DNA of 64,000 bases from Acetobacterium wieringae (GCF_001766835.1 NZ_LKEU01000043.1:1-64000), one strand, 5' to 3'; shown: positions 1 through 8,508, counted from the stretch's first letter. Program-made: numbers and translations. Notes: generated by a model from the sequence alone, not told the origin.

Positions 1-1
1 T

Positions 2-733
2 CAATCGGAAGCTTACAGGGAAGTTCTGGCCCGATTGGATTATCTCAAAACCACCAGAGGTTTCGGTCTGATTACTGGCGATCCCGGGGTTGGTAAAACA
101 TCGACCCTACGAGTCTTTGCCGACAGTCTGAATCCGTCATTATATAAGGTCATGTATTTTCCGATGTCTTCCGGAACCACCATGGATTTTTACCGGGGGC
201 TGGCCTTTTCCCTTGGGGAACAGCCGAGATTCCGCAAAGTGGAGCTGTTCTTTCAGATTCAGAACGCCATTACCGATCTTTATGATAAGCGCCGCATCAC
301 GCCGGTTTTTATCCTCGATGAAATGCAGTCGGCTTCCGCTCAGTTTCTTCACGATCTGAGCATTATTTTTAACTTTGACATGGATAAACGCAATCCTTTT
401 ATTCTGATTCTCACCGGTTTACCGACGCTGGGCAACCGGCTGGGTTTAAATCAGAATCGTTCCCTCGATCAGCGACTGGTGACCCGATTTCATTTCTCGC
501 CGCTGACACCGGATGAGGTCCGGGACTATATCAGACACCGGTTCAAGCATGCCGGTGTTTCACGGAATCTGATCAACGAGAACGCCTATGAAGCCATTTC
601 GTCATCCACTGGCGGTTATCCGCGACTGGTCGGTAATCTGGTTACCCAGTGTCTGATTCTTGCCTTTCAGAAGCAAACCGACCTTATCGATGAAGAGATT
701 GTTTTTGCCGCTTCTACAGAAGCTGGGATTTAA
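2..733 (+). CDS. ExeA/TniB-like AAA+ ATPase of a transposon, 5' truncated by window edge
   Basis: The reading frame is open from base 2, so the true start lies left of the window. The visible 243 residues are one AAA+ ATPase domain: Walker A GDPGVGKTS at visible residues 26-34, Walker B-like VFILDEM, a sensor-type LTGLP, and a C-terminal STGGYPR typical of ExeA-type ATPases. In Firmicutes such genes usually follow a DDE transposase and act as its helper or target-selection ATPase; the transposase would lie off the left edge. It is not likely to be a secretion gene. A clear terminator follows directly. Confidence 0.75.
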   Translation, partial: QSEAYREVLARLDYLKTTRGFGLITGDPGVGKTSTLRVFADSLNPSLYKVMYFPMSSGTTMDFYRGLAFSLGEQPRFRKVELFFQIQNAITDLYDKRRITPVFILDEMQSASAQFLHDLSIIFNFDMDKRNPFILILTGLPTLGNRLGLNQNRSLDQRLVTRFHFSPLTPDEVRDYIRHRFKHAGVSRNLINENAYEAISSSTGGYPRLVGNLVTQCLILAFQKQTDLIDEEIVFAASTEAGI

Positions 734-760
734 CGCCTGACGGCGTTATTTCCTTTTTTT
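732..760 (+). terminator. Rho-independent terminator of the ExeA-like gene
   Basis: The stem AACGCC / GGCGTT with a TGAC loop overlaps the stop codon and is followed by ATTTCC and a run of T. Confidence 0.7.
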
Positions 761-808
761 CTGGAGAAATAAAGCGTGATTATGTGATTAAAAACTGGCA
801 TTATATTT

Positions 809-1195
809 TCAACTCACCATATTTTTCACACTCTTTCGCACATTTCGATCCGTTTTATTGTGATTAAACCAGTCCGAAATAATGTGAAAATTTACAATAC
901 CCGAAATACCCAGCCCTTGCGCAACTGCTTCTATTTCTGCCAATCCTTCTGCCGACAGCGTTTTATTTGATGTGTAGGGATTTCGCTTAATCGATTTTAC
1001 CGCTTTGGCTAATTCACGCAGTGATCCAAGCAAATATTTAGCATACGACGGCATCGTTTTTATTCGTGAGGATAAACTACCATATTTGATTGTAATCTCG
1101 GGTACTGATAGTCCTTCTTTTAATTGCGGATTGCCATACCAGACCGTATCGATGGGTCTGATATGTTTATATTCTCTAGGCATCGGAAATTTCAT
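809..1195 (-). CDS. Small protein resembling the N-terminal half of the neighbouring Fe-S protein
   Basis: The gene encodes 128 residues and no recognised catalytic motif. Its start ATG directly abuts the TAG of the upstream MarR gene, so the two are probably translationally coupled. By eye the segment from YLLGSL onwards resembles the N-terminal region of the Fe-S protein at 1665-2597 (YLLKNI, then a similar alpha-helical stretch), but all Fe-S cysteines are absent. I infer a truncated paralogue or a small partner subunit that keeps only the N-terminal domain. It is the last gene of the three-gene minus-strand operon. Confidence 0.5.
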   Translation of the reverse strand: MKFPMPREYKHIRPIDTVWYGNPQLKEGLSVPEITIKYGSLSSRIKTMPSYAKYLLGSLRELAKAVKSIKRNPYTSNKTLSAEGLAEIEAVAQGLGISGIVNFHIISDWFNHNKTDRNVRKSVKNMVS

Positions 1196-1651
1196 CTAAT
1201 CAACTCCAATCTCGTACTGAGGATTAGCCCCCAACTGCTCTGAATTCTGATATAATCGAAAAAGATGCTCATATAAGGCCGCTTTGCCTGCTTCGGTAAA
1301 ACCGTCAAAAAGGACTTTTTCCGCTTCTGCTCTGATTTTAAGCAAATCATTGACAATCAATTCGCCCTTTCCGGTAATGTAACACCGGGTGTTTCGTTTG
1401 TCCACATCATCGGAGACTCTGCGGATAAAACCATCATCTTCAAGAATTTTCAAAGCCTTGGTCACGCTGGCTTTACCAACCGATTTTAGCCTGGCTAATT
1501 CATTCTGATTAATGCCGGGGCTGCCGTAGATCAGTAGAAAATACTCAAACTGACCCTGCCGGATCCCAAACTTTTCAATCATACCGCCAATATAATTATT
1601 GGTATTTGCCGTAATAGTGCGAATCATCTTTCCAAAATCCATGGCTTCCAT
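1196..1651 (-). CDS. MarR-family transcriptional regulator
   Basis: This 151-residue winged-helix protein has the MarR pattern INQNELARLKSVGKASVTKALKILEDDGFI (helix-turn-helix, about residues 46-75) followed by the wing RRVSDDVDKRNTRCYIT. MarR proteins bind palindromic operators as dimers and often repress their own operon. The start is chosen at ATG 1651 because AAGGAAGG lies at proper spacing. The gene sits 13 bases after the Fe-S protein gene and abuts the next small gene. A perfect 16-bp palindrome upstream of the operon (2635-2650) is a plausible operator. The ligand is unknown. Confidence 0.85.
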   Translation of the reverse strand: MEAMDFGKMIRTITANTNNYIGGMIEKFGIRQGQFEYFLLIYGSPGINQNELARLKSVGKASVTKALKILEDDGFIRRVSDDVDKRNTRCYITGKGELIVNDLLKIRAEAEKVLFDGFTEAGKAALYEHLFRLYQNSEQLGANPQYEIGVD

Positions 1652-1664
1652 ATTTGCACCTTCC

Positions 1665-2597
1665 TTATCTTTTTTTCAAATAGGCAGATTTTATTTGATC
1701 GTAATTACCAACTGTAAATGGGCACTCTCCGATGCAAACACCGCAACCATAATTTACAAAACCGCGAGAGCACTTGTCATAATCAACCCGGGTTGGATTA
1801 AAACCATCGCAGATCACTGGTTCTTTATAAATCGCCTCTGTCGGACAGTTTCGAATACACTTTCCACATTTTTGACAGAATTCGTTGACCCACGTTAAGT
1901 CTCTTGGATTCGAGACGATATACTCATCGAGATTTTCAATATTGGTGTAAACCACTGAGAGACGTTGGCAGGCACCATTTTTTCTGGTGATCGCCATACT
2001 ATGTCGACCAACGATTCCGATTCCCGCCCACTGGGCCGCCATTGAGTAGTCTAGCTGGCCTCCTATCGAGTGGTTTGGACTGGCACCAAATCCATTTTTT
2101 TGAAGAAAACCAGCAACACTGTTAGCAATATCTCCAGTTTTTACATACACTTTTGCTACTTCCACCTGACAAACGATACTTGGCGCTGTTTTAAAGGCAT
2201 CGGGATCCATTGCAGATGAAAAAACGAGCGCATACTGATGGGGAACACCACAGCCCTTAAATAATTGTTCGGGCATCACTTCAAAATATCCGTATTCATC
2301 AACTTGTAACTTTTGCAGCAGTTTTTCCAGTTCATTGAAAACTGCTGCTGTGATCCGACTATTTAAACCTTCATGATCTTTCTTAATTAATTTTACTGTT
2401 GTTTGAATTGTCTGAGGTAATCGATATATCTTTGTTATGTTCTTTAAAAGATACCTGATATCTTTGTTTATGAATTTAATCCGTTCACCCTCAACGTAAG
2501 GTCGTTTTGTTGGTGATTGTGCTGAGGAGAACACCCGACCTCGTTCATTCAACGCAGTAGTTTGCGGTTTTACTATTTTATTCAGACTTAGCCCCAT
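1665..2597 (-). CDS. Fe-S protein related to epoxyqueuosine reductase / reductive dehalogenase C-terminal region
   Basis: A start at 2597 is chosen because AGGAGG precedes it at good spacing, giving 310 residues. The C-terminal part carries two ferredoxin-like cysteine sets: CxxCxxCxxxCP at residues 241-252, and Cys276 plus Cys285, 288 and 292 in a second CGVCxxxCP. This layout is shared by QueG-like proteins and reductive dehalogenases and predicts two [4Fe-4S] clusters. There is no Tat signal, so it should be cytoplasmic. It lacks the usual QueG length and neighbours, so I do not assign queuosine synthesis. As first gene of an operon with MarR it may be an electron-transfer or corrinoid-type reductase with an unknown substrate. 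Confidence 0.7.
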   Translation of the reverse strand: MGLSLNKIVKPQTTALNERGRVFSSAQSPTKRPYVEGERIKFINKDIRYLLKNITKIYRLPQTIQTTVKLIKKDHEGLNSRITAAVFNELEKLLQKLQVDEYGYFEVMPEQLFKGCGVPHQYALVFSSAMDPDAFKTAPSIVCQVEVAKVYVKTGDIANSVAGFLQKNGFGASPNHSIGGQLDYSMAAQWAGIGIVGRHSMAITRKNGACQRLSVVYTNIENLDEYIVSNPRDLTWVNEFCQKCGKCIRNCPTEAIYKEPVICDGFNPTRVDYDKCSRGFVNYGCGVCIGECPFTVGNYDQIKSAYLKKR

Positions 2598-2634
2598 CTG
2601 GTGACCTCCTGTAAAATAACACATCATTTTAATT

Positions 2635-2650
2635 AGTTTACCGGTAAACT
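2635..2650. promoter_or_regulatory. Perfect 16-bp palindrome, candidate MarR operator
   Basis: AGTTTACC is followed directly by its reverse complement GGTAAACT, 38 bases upstream of the Fe-S gene start. Length and symmetry fit a MarR dimer site in the promoter region of the operon that encodes a MarR protein. No binding evidence exists; this is inferred from position and symmetry. Confidence 0.55.
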
Positions 2651-2788
2651 GTTTGGCCAGATTATATATCACAATAGTATGCCAGTCAACTAATATTTTT
2701 GTTATTTTAGAAACCGTTCCTCATTTTTTTCCCACAGGGACCGCCTATATAAATGAGTATAAAATATCCTGAAACAGATCTTTGCCTT

Positions 2789-3355
2789 TTATAACGCCGG
2801 CAATTGTCTGGTGACGCCTTGTTCCGTTAGTTTTCTGATCAATTCATGCAATTGATCAGAAGGCAGTTTATCAGTCTGCCGGTACCAGTAACTCATCATA
2901 CCAATCATCGCCGATAGGGTATATTCGATAACATAGTCCAATTCTTTTTGATTAACCGTCGGTTTATTGGCGAATTCCTGGATTATTATTGGTTTAATAG
3001 CATTTTTGAGTTTGCTTGCAAAAGCCGGGTCACCACCGTCGCCAAGCAACACGGCATAGTATTTGCTGTTTTTTTCATATAGCTCAAGAAACGTGTTCGT
3101 AGGCATGCCGCACATGTCCGAACCGATTGTAATTGGTGGCAGCTCGTCCAGGCTGGGGATTAATGAATTTTCAATATGTTCCAGAACATCATAAACGTCT
3201 TTAAAATATTCGTAAAATGTCCCCCGGTTATAGCCGGCTTTATTGGTAATATCTTTGATGGTAATTTTTTCAATTCTCATGTCACAGTATAGGGACCAAA
3301 ACGCATCGATGAGATTCTGTTTTGTCTGTGTCGTAATCGCTGTCCGTCTATTCAT
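2789..3355 (-). CDS. TetR-family regulator, copy 1
   Basis: The start is placed at 3355 because GGAGG sits six bases upstream, giving 188 residues. Residues 1-55 are a TetR DNA-binding domain, with the KDITNKAGYNRGTFYEYFKD signature for the recognition helix. The rest is a helical ligand/dimer domain of the type often seen in Firmicute TetR regulators of efflux genes. It is divergent from the glycosyltransferase gene, and a 33-bp hyphenated dyad lies between them. It should repress the divergent unit and respond to an unknown, probably toxic, small molecule. A near-identical copy lies at 7942-8508. Confidence 0.85.
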   Translation of the reverse strand: MNRRTAITTQTKQNLIDAFWSLYCDMRIEKITIKDITNKAGYNRGTFYEYFKDVYDVLEHIENSLIPSLDELPPITIGSDMCGMPTNTFLELYEKNSKYYAVLLGDGGDPAFASKLKNAIKPIIIQEFANKPTVNQKELDYVIEYTLSAMIGMMSYWYRQTDKLPSDQLHELIRKLTEQGVTRQLPAL

Positions 3356-3428
3356 CTTCATCCTCCATTTCAAATCCGACAAATGCAACCACATTGTTGG
3401 TTGATCCTCTGGCCGCCGGGATTTATAA

Positions 3429-3461
3429 TTGAATCATACAACAGGATGTTGGATGATTCAA
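3429..3461. promoter_or_regulatory. Hyphenated dyad upstream of the glycosyltransferase start, candidate TetR operator (copy 1)
   Basis: TTGAATCAT at 3429-3437 pairs with ATGATTCAA at 3453-3461, and inside it CAACA pairs with TGTTG around a GGA centre. Only one symmetric position mismatches. The right arm touches the AAGGAGG of the divergent gene, so a bound repressor would block expression; as RNA the same arms could also fold and mask the ribosome binding site. Confidence 0.6.
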
Positions 3462-3473
3462 GGAGGAACGACT

Positions 3474-4695
3474 ATGATTACAATTCTTTGTTCGGGATCT
3501 CGGGGGGATTTTCAGCCCTATATTGCTCTTGCCCAGGAACTGCAAAAGTTGGGAAAAACCGTGCGGATTACCGGCGGTAAAAGTTTTGAAGACTTTATCA
3601 AAAGCTACGGCATCGATTTTTATCCACTATCGGCTGATTATCAGTCCGCCGAGATTGAACCTAAATTGCTTCAGGATGCCCAATCATCGGATAATCCCCT
3701 TAAAATGATCTTGACCTTTAACAAAATGAAAAAATATGTGATTGGCCTAACCGCCGAAATGTTTGCGGCTTGTCAGGGCAGTGAACTGATTGTTTACCAT
3801 CCAGGCTGTTCGATTGGTTATTTTGCCGGCGCCAAGTTGGGTATCCCGACGATCCTGGCGGCACCCTTTCCGATGCACAAAACCACCGAAGTGGCTTCAC
3901 TGATCGCCTACGGTAAAACCATCATGCCCAAAGCAGTAAGTTACAAGCTCTTGCAGGGGATGCTGTGGATGGCTGGAAAGACTGGCATTAAAGCCTTTTT
4001 CAAAAAAGAATATGGCAAACTCCCCGATGATCTTGCCAGCCCCTTTGAAAAAATCGATCACACCCATCCGGCCATCATCTCCTGCAGTAATTTTGTCTTT
4101 CCCCGTCCCCAGGACTGGAACGCCGATATCCATCAGAATGGCTATTGGTTTGTGACCGAAAAAGATGATTATACCCCCGCCAAAGAATTGGCGGACTTCC
4201 TGGCAGCGGGTGAAAAGCCGCTATATTTCGGCTTTGGCAGCGTTTTTGACAGCAACCACCAGGTCGAGACGGTCGCCATCATTATCGAAGCCCTTCGGCG
4301 AACCGGTAAGCGCGGGATCATCTCTGGTATGGGTGCGATTGACAACCTGCCGAAAAACCTGCTGGCGATTGACAGTGTTCCCCACAGTTGGCTGTTTGAG
4401 CGGATTTCCCTGGTTTGTCATCATGGTCGCCGCTGGTTTTAAAGCCGGTATCCCAAGTGTCATCGTGCCATTTTCCAATGACCAATTTGCCTGGGCTCAC
4501 CGATCCTATGACCTGGGAGTTGGCGCAAAGCCGATTTACCGTAAGCATTTAAACGCTGATAAGCTGGCGGCAGCAATTCAATATGCCCTAACCGATCCGA
4601 TTATCACGAATGCCCGAAAGCTCGGCCACAATATTGGGACTGAAAATGGTGCCTGGGCAGGTGCGAAAATAATAGCAGATTATCTGGTGCGGTAG
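3474..4695 (+). pseudogene. GT1 UDP-glycosyltransferase, copy 1, frameshifted
   Basis: The start is ATG 3474 behind AAGGAGG. The N-terminal part reads MITILCSGSRGDFQPY, typical of COG1819 GT1 glycosyltransferases. Compared with the intact copy at 8627-9862, 14 bases are missing at the 4427/4428 junction. The first frame stops at 4442 and the rest of the gene continues in another frame to 4695. The lost bases encode the centre of the donor-binding HHGGAGTT motif, so neither fragment should be active. The length difference between copies is exactly 14 bases, consistent with one event. Confidence 0.88.
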
Positions 4696-4699
4696 ATTT

Positions 4700-5944
4700 A
4701 TGAAAAAAATGTCTACTTGGAGAAAAACCTTTTTCACCATTTATCTTGGTCAGGCCTTTTCCCTTTTAAGTTCCAGTGCCGTACAGTTTTCAATGATCTG
4801 GTGGATCACGATGGAAACCGGTTCGGCCCTGGCATTAACGATCGCAAGTGTTGTCGGATTATTGCCTCAGGCGATAATCGGTCCTTTTGCTGGTGTCTGG
4901 ATTGACCGATTTAATCGTAAAAAAATAATGATTATTGCTGATGCTGCTGTTGCCCTTTCCAGTTTATTTTTATGCGTGTTATTTTTACTTGGCTACCAAT
5001 CGCTCTCATTTGTTTATGTTGTTTTATTGATCAGGGCCTTGGGTGAGACTTTTCATAAGCCTGCTATGCAAACCCTTATTCCTCAGCTTGTTCCTTCTGC
5101 TGAACTTACAAAAGCTGGTGGCTTCGGACAAATGATCAACTCCGCTTGTTCGATGATCGGGCCCATGCTCGGTGCCTTATTGATGAGCGTTACAACCCTA
5201 CCCTATACGATGCTAATTGATGTAATTGGGGCAATTTTGGCCATTTTAACCTTATCACTGGTCCACGTTTCCACCCCCCCAATTAATCTTAACAGTAAGT
5301 TAACCGTTATTGAAGATATGAAGCAGGGTATCCTGACGATTAAATCGAACAAGGCCTTGTTGCGACTTTCGATTCCAGTGCTGATATCAACGATTATTTT
5401 TGTACCTTTAGGAACTTTGCTGCCGCTTATGGTCAAGGGTTATTTTAATGGTACGGCATGGCATAATGGGATCGTTCAAACCTTATTTTCCAGTGGCATG
5501 CTGATTGCTGCGATGATTATCGGTTTAACTGGTGGTCTCCAGCGACAATTTTTAATGATCGCACTTTCCATGGGTTTGCTCGGTTTATGCTCCTTTATTA
5601 GCGGTTTTTTACCAGCAACTTGGTTCTGGGTTTTCTGTATCGCTGTATTTATTATGGGGACAACCAGTATGGGTTTCAACATTCCCTTCACCGCCTATAT
5701 CCAAAGAACGGTTCCTTCAGAAAACTTGGGTAAGGTCATTTCGCTTGTTACCAGTATTATGAGTTTTGCAGCTCCTGTTGGGATGTTTATTGCCGGACCT
5801 GTATCTGAACTGCTTGGTGTAAGCAATTGGATGATTCTTGCCGGTATTTTAATGGTATTTGTAAGCTTGTCATGTTATCTTTTGACACGTGAATTTGATA
5901 TCCCTTTGATCAAGGAATCCGCTGCTTGTGGAGAAAACAAATAA
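4700..5944 (+). CDS. MFS efflux transporter, Mef(A)-like
   Basis: The 414-residue protein has about 12 hydrophobic segments. Its N-terminus follows the Mef(A) macrolide exporter pattern: short cytoplasmic tail, IYLGQAFSLLSSSAVQF, TGSALALTIAS, GPFAGVWIDRFNRKKIMI (the MFS loop 2-3 motif), then LIRALGETFHKPAMQTLIPQLVP. It should export a drug or toxic metabolite by proton antiport. It starts four bases after the glycosyltransferase pseudogene, so it belongs to the TetR-controlled unit. A terminator follows directly. The substrate is not known; macrolides are a guess from family resemblance. Confidence 0.85.
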   Translation: MKKMSTWRKTFFTIYLGQAFSLLSSSAVQFSMIWWITMETGSALALTIASVVGLLPQAIIGPFAGVWIDRFNRKKIMIIADAAVALSSLFLCVLFLLGYQSLSFVYVVLLIRALGETFHKPAMQTLIPQLVPSAELTKAGGFGQMINSACSMIGPMLGALLMSVTTLPYTMLIDVIGAILAILTLSLVHVSTPPINLNSKLTVIEDMKQGILTIKSNKALLRLSIPVLISTIIFVPLGTLLPLMVKGYFNGTAWHNGIVQTLFSSGMLIAAMIIGLTGGLQRQFLMIALSMGLLGLCSFISGFLPATWFWVFCIAVFIMGTTSMGFNIPFTAYIQRTVPSENLGKVISLVTSIMSFAAPVGMFIAGPVSELLGVSNWMILAGILMVFVSLSCYLLTREFDIPLIKESAACGENK

Positions 5945-5969
5945 TCACCATGCAGCTGGTGATTATTTT
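5943..5969 (+). terminator. Terminator of the Mef-like gene
   Basis: AATCACCA (5943-5950) pairs with TGGTGATT (5957-5964) around TGCAGC and is followed by ATTTT. The 300 bases from here to the Fic gene hold only this and the next terminator. Confidence 0.7.
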
Positions 5970-6102
5970 AAATCATATTAGCAGATCAGTGCCTGATACG
6001 AATTTATAAACTTATTCAACGCACTAAACAACCTCTTTGTAAAAATCATCAATACTATACAAACTCTTAAATACAGTAACAAAGCCATTTCTACTCAAAA
6101 CA

Positions 6103-6130
6103 GAAAAAAGCCACCTCATCACAAGGTGGC
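6103..6130 (-). terminator. Terminator of the Fic gene
   Basis: GCCACCT (6110-6116) pairs with AGGTGGC (6124-6130); on the minus strand the stem is followed by TTTTTT. It lies about 150 bases past the end of the Fic reading frame. Confidence 0.65.
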
Positions 6131-6277
6131 CTTTATTGTACCTTTTCTAATAATTAATGACTACTAAATCTTTCATACAATACTTTAAAATCCCAAAGTT
6201 CAATATTAATTTATACAAATGGCTAATTTCAATTTTAATAACATTAATATTTATTTTTTACAAAGTACAATTTTATC

Positions 6278-7273
6278 TTACGTTTTTTTATATTTTTGCT
6301 TGCTGCTATTGGGTTTATCTGGAATTGTCATTTCAATCAGCCCTTTTTCCATTGCCGGCAATAAATAGTTATCTCTAAAGGTTTGTCGATGTTTTAAACC
6401 TAATAATTCCATCAATTCTTTTGTCGAATAAGCGTTGTCACCGATCACATTTAATAATCTTTCGACTTGTTCGGTTACTTGATCGGTTACTTGTCCGGTA
6501 TTTGAAACATCTTGTAGCGCATCATAAATTGCTTCCAATAGAAATTCAACAAACTGACCTGAATCTGCTCGATGATCACATTCTCCAAGTACTTTGTAAT
6601 ACTCATCCTGACGTTCCCTAATAAGCGTTTCGATAGGCAGCCAACCGAATAGTGGTTTCCACTTATAAAGTAGTAAAGTTTGCCACATTCGCCCCATTCG
6701 TCCATTTCCATCGGCAAACGGGTGAATAAACTCAAATTCGTAATGGAAAACACAACTTTTAATTAGCGGATGCACTTCTGCTTCTTTAGCCCAGCTAAAC
6801 AGATCTTGTATCAAATGCGGAACATGATTAGCCGGTGGAGCCATATGAACCAAATGATCTCCTGCAAATATACCGACACCACCGTTTCTAAAAATTCCGG
6901 ATTCTTTTGATAAATCATTCATTAAAATTCTATGAGCTTGCAATAAAGCATTAATTGAAAATGGATTCATTTTTAAAAGTATATTATATGCTTCAAAAGC
7001 ATTTTTAACTTCACATATTTCGTCTGGCGCACCGAGAATCCTTCTTCCATTAATAATGTCTGTTACTTGATCCAAAGATAATGAGTTGTTCTCAATTGCT
7101 AAAGAAGCATGGATAGTTCGAATTCGATTATCTCTTCTAAGTCTTGGATTGCTGTCCATGTTATCAGCAATTGTAATATGCGTAATTATTTCCGTTATCT
7201 TTGAAACTAAATTAACGGTTTTATCTGTTATCGTATACGGCGGAATATAATCCATTTGTTTGTTTTTCCTCAT
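6278..7273 (-). CDS. Fic-domain protein (class II, with N-terminal inhibitory helix)
   Basis: This 331-residue protein has the Fic catalytic motif HPFADGNGRMGR at residues 184-195, which normally transfers AMP from ATP to a hydroxyl side chain of a target protein. Residues 57-62 (SLAIEN) match the S/TxxxEG/N inhibitory motif, so this is a self-inhibited class II Fic protein. A C-terminal winged-helix-like segment (about residues 265-320) follows. This architecture is widespread in bacteria; targets are mostly unknown. The first ATG lacks a good ribosome binding site; the in-frame ATG at 7255 has GAGG, but 12 bases away, so the start is uncertain. Confidence 0.85.
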   Translation of the reverse strand: MRKNKQMDYIPPYTITDKTVNLVSKITEIITHITIADNMDSNPRLRRDNRIRTIHASLAIENNSLSLDQVTDIINGRRILGAPDEICEVKNAFEAYNILLKMNPFSINALLQAHRILMNDLSKESGIFRNGGVGIFAGDHLVHMAPPANHVPHLIQDLFSWAKEAEVHPLIKSCVFHYEFEFIHPFADGNGRMGRMWQTLLLYKWKPLFGWLPIETLIRERQDEYYKVLGECDHRADSGQFVEFLLEAIYDALQDVSNTGQVTDQVTEQVERLLNVIGDNAYSTKELMELLGLKHRQTFRDNYLLPAMEKGLIEMTIPDKPNSSKQKYKKT

Positions 7274-7463
7274 AAATATTATTTTTAAAACACTTGTCTA
7301 TTATTATACCGTACAAGTTGAAATTGTCTATGAAAATTTCAAAATAAAATATTATTATAGGACAGACTTATAAAGTTACTTTTAGTAGAAAAGACCATAC
7401 CGAACCCCTGTTCGCAAAATATCATTTACATTCAATAATATTTATATAACATAATAACTTAAT

Positions 7464-7497
7464 TAAAAAAACAGCTGATTATCACTAATCAGCTGTT
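7464..7497 (-). terminator. Rho-independent terminator, minus strand
   Basis: AACAGCTGATT (7470-7480) pairs with AATCAGCTGTT (7487-7497); on the minus strand it is followed by a run of seven T. It lies downstream of the remnant at 7745-7935 and probably served the ancestral gene there. Bases 7274-7463 and 7498-7744 hold nothing else I can recognise. Confidence 0.65.
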
Positions 7498-7744
7498 AAG
7501 TAAATTGCATTTAATTTAACAATGGTGGAGGTGATCCGTACCGGTTTGAGGTGACAATTTGTATTGAAGATTATCATCATAATTAATCTTCATATAAGCA
7601 AATACATTGCAGATTCACGCTGCTAACCTCAGCATCATCGGAATTACGTAACCGAAGCACCCATTTTAACAACAGAATATTCAGAATTTTCTGTTATTAC
7701 TCATAAATTATCGTTATTGATTTCAGAAGCAATATCCTTATCGT

Positions 7745-7935
7745 TTAGTTATCATTACCTTTCATGAGAGCACCAATATTAGCTTTTGCAAAATCTTCAA
7801 ATATCCGAGGGTTTTTTCCGATTATTTGAAAAATTCATTGGTGATTGATTTATCCGTACCGAGCCTGGACATGATATACAACATGACCGTAACATTGAGC
7901 ATTTGCGCGACCGTCATACCATCTTGGCAGATCAT
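7745..7935 (-). pseudogene. C-terminal remnant of an NmrA/SDR-type NAD(P)-binding protein
   Basis: Reading the minus strand from about 7935, one frame gives DGMTVAQMLNVTVMLYIMSR and ends FFK-stop at 7822. Shifting one base there continues as GKNPRIFEDFAKANIGALMK to a stop at 7745. The second piece resembles the (G)RxPRxFxxFxRxN tail of NmrA-like oxidoreductases, and the first resembles the helix before it. A single-base deletion between the two would explain the break. No upstream part of the gene is present because the tetR repeat begins right after. The family call rests on a short motif. Confidence 0.4.
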
Positions 7936-7941
7936 GGCCTT

Positions 7942-8508
7942 TTAAAACGCTGGCAATTGTCTGGTGATGCCTTGTTCCGTTAATTTTTTGATCAATTCAT
8001 GTAATTGATCAGAAGGCAGTTTATCAGTCTGCCGGTACCAGTAACTCATCATACCAATCATCGCCGATAGGGTATATTCGACAACATAGTCCAATTCCTG
8101 TAGATTAACCGTTGGTTTATTGGCGAATTCCTGGATTATTATTGGTTTAATTGCATTTTTTAGTTTGCTTGCAAAAGCCGGGTCGCCACCGTCGCCAAGT
8201 AACACGGCATAGTATTTGCTGTTCTTTTCATAAAGCTCAAGAAACGTGTTCGTCGGCATGCCTCGCATTTCCGAACCGATTGTAATTGGTGGCAGCTCGT
8301 CCAGGCTGGGGATTAAAGAATCTTCAATATGTTCCAGAACATCATAAACGTCTTTAAAATATTCGTAAAATGTCCCCCGGTTATAGCCGGCTTTATTGGT
8401 AATATCTTTGATGGTAATTTTTTCAATTCTCATGTCACAGTATAGGGACCAAAACGCATCGATGAGATTCTGTTTTGTCTGTGTCGTAATCGCTGTCCGT
8501 CTATTCAT
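7942..8508 (-). CDS. TetR-family regulator, copy 2
   Basis: The 188-residue paralogue of 2789-3355 has the same start context (GGAGG six bases before ATG 8508). Only a handful of residues differ, all in the ligand domain or C-terminal tail; the DNA-binding domain is identical. Both regulators therefore should bind the same dyad in front of both glycosyltransferase copies and cross-regulate each other. A dead NmrA-like remnant follows on the same strand. Confidence 0.85.
   Translation of the reverse strand: MNRRTAITTQTKQNLIDAFWSLYCDMRIEKITIKDITNKAGYNRGTFYEYFKDVYDVLEHIEDSLIPSLDELPPITIGSEMRGMPTNTFLELYEKNSKYYAVLLGDGGDPAFASKLKNAIKPIIIQEFANKPTVNLQELDYVVEYTLSAMIGMMSYWYRQTDKLPSDQLHELIKKLTEQGITRQLPAF

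Larger units (their letters stand above)
2784..4710. repeat. Direct repeat copy 1: tetR-glycosyltransferase module
   Basis: This segment matches 7937-9877 in the same orientation, with an offset of 5153 bases that becomes 5167 after a 14-bp deletion. Homology starts just 3' of the tetR stop codon and ends within the first codons of the efflux gene (ATGAAAAAAAT). By eye the block about 3171-3861 is identical in both copies, while both flanks carry scattered substitutions. Confidence 0.9.

Noticed and set aside
1599..1898. Plus-strand 99-codon frame over the MarR/Fe-S gene border
   Set aside because: It crosses the intergenic gap of two convincing minus-strand genes and has no start signal.
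4165..4695. Second frame in glycosyltransferase copy 1 as an independent gene
   Set aside because: Its 3' part is simply the continuation of the glycosyltransferase after the 14-bp deletion, and its 5' part is an out-of-frame shadow.
6157..6378. Plus-strand 73-codon frame with hydrophobic middle
   Set aside because: It has no ribosome binding site, a low-complexity AT-rich composition, and its last third overlaps the well-supported Fic gene on the other strand.
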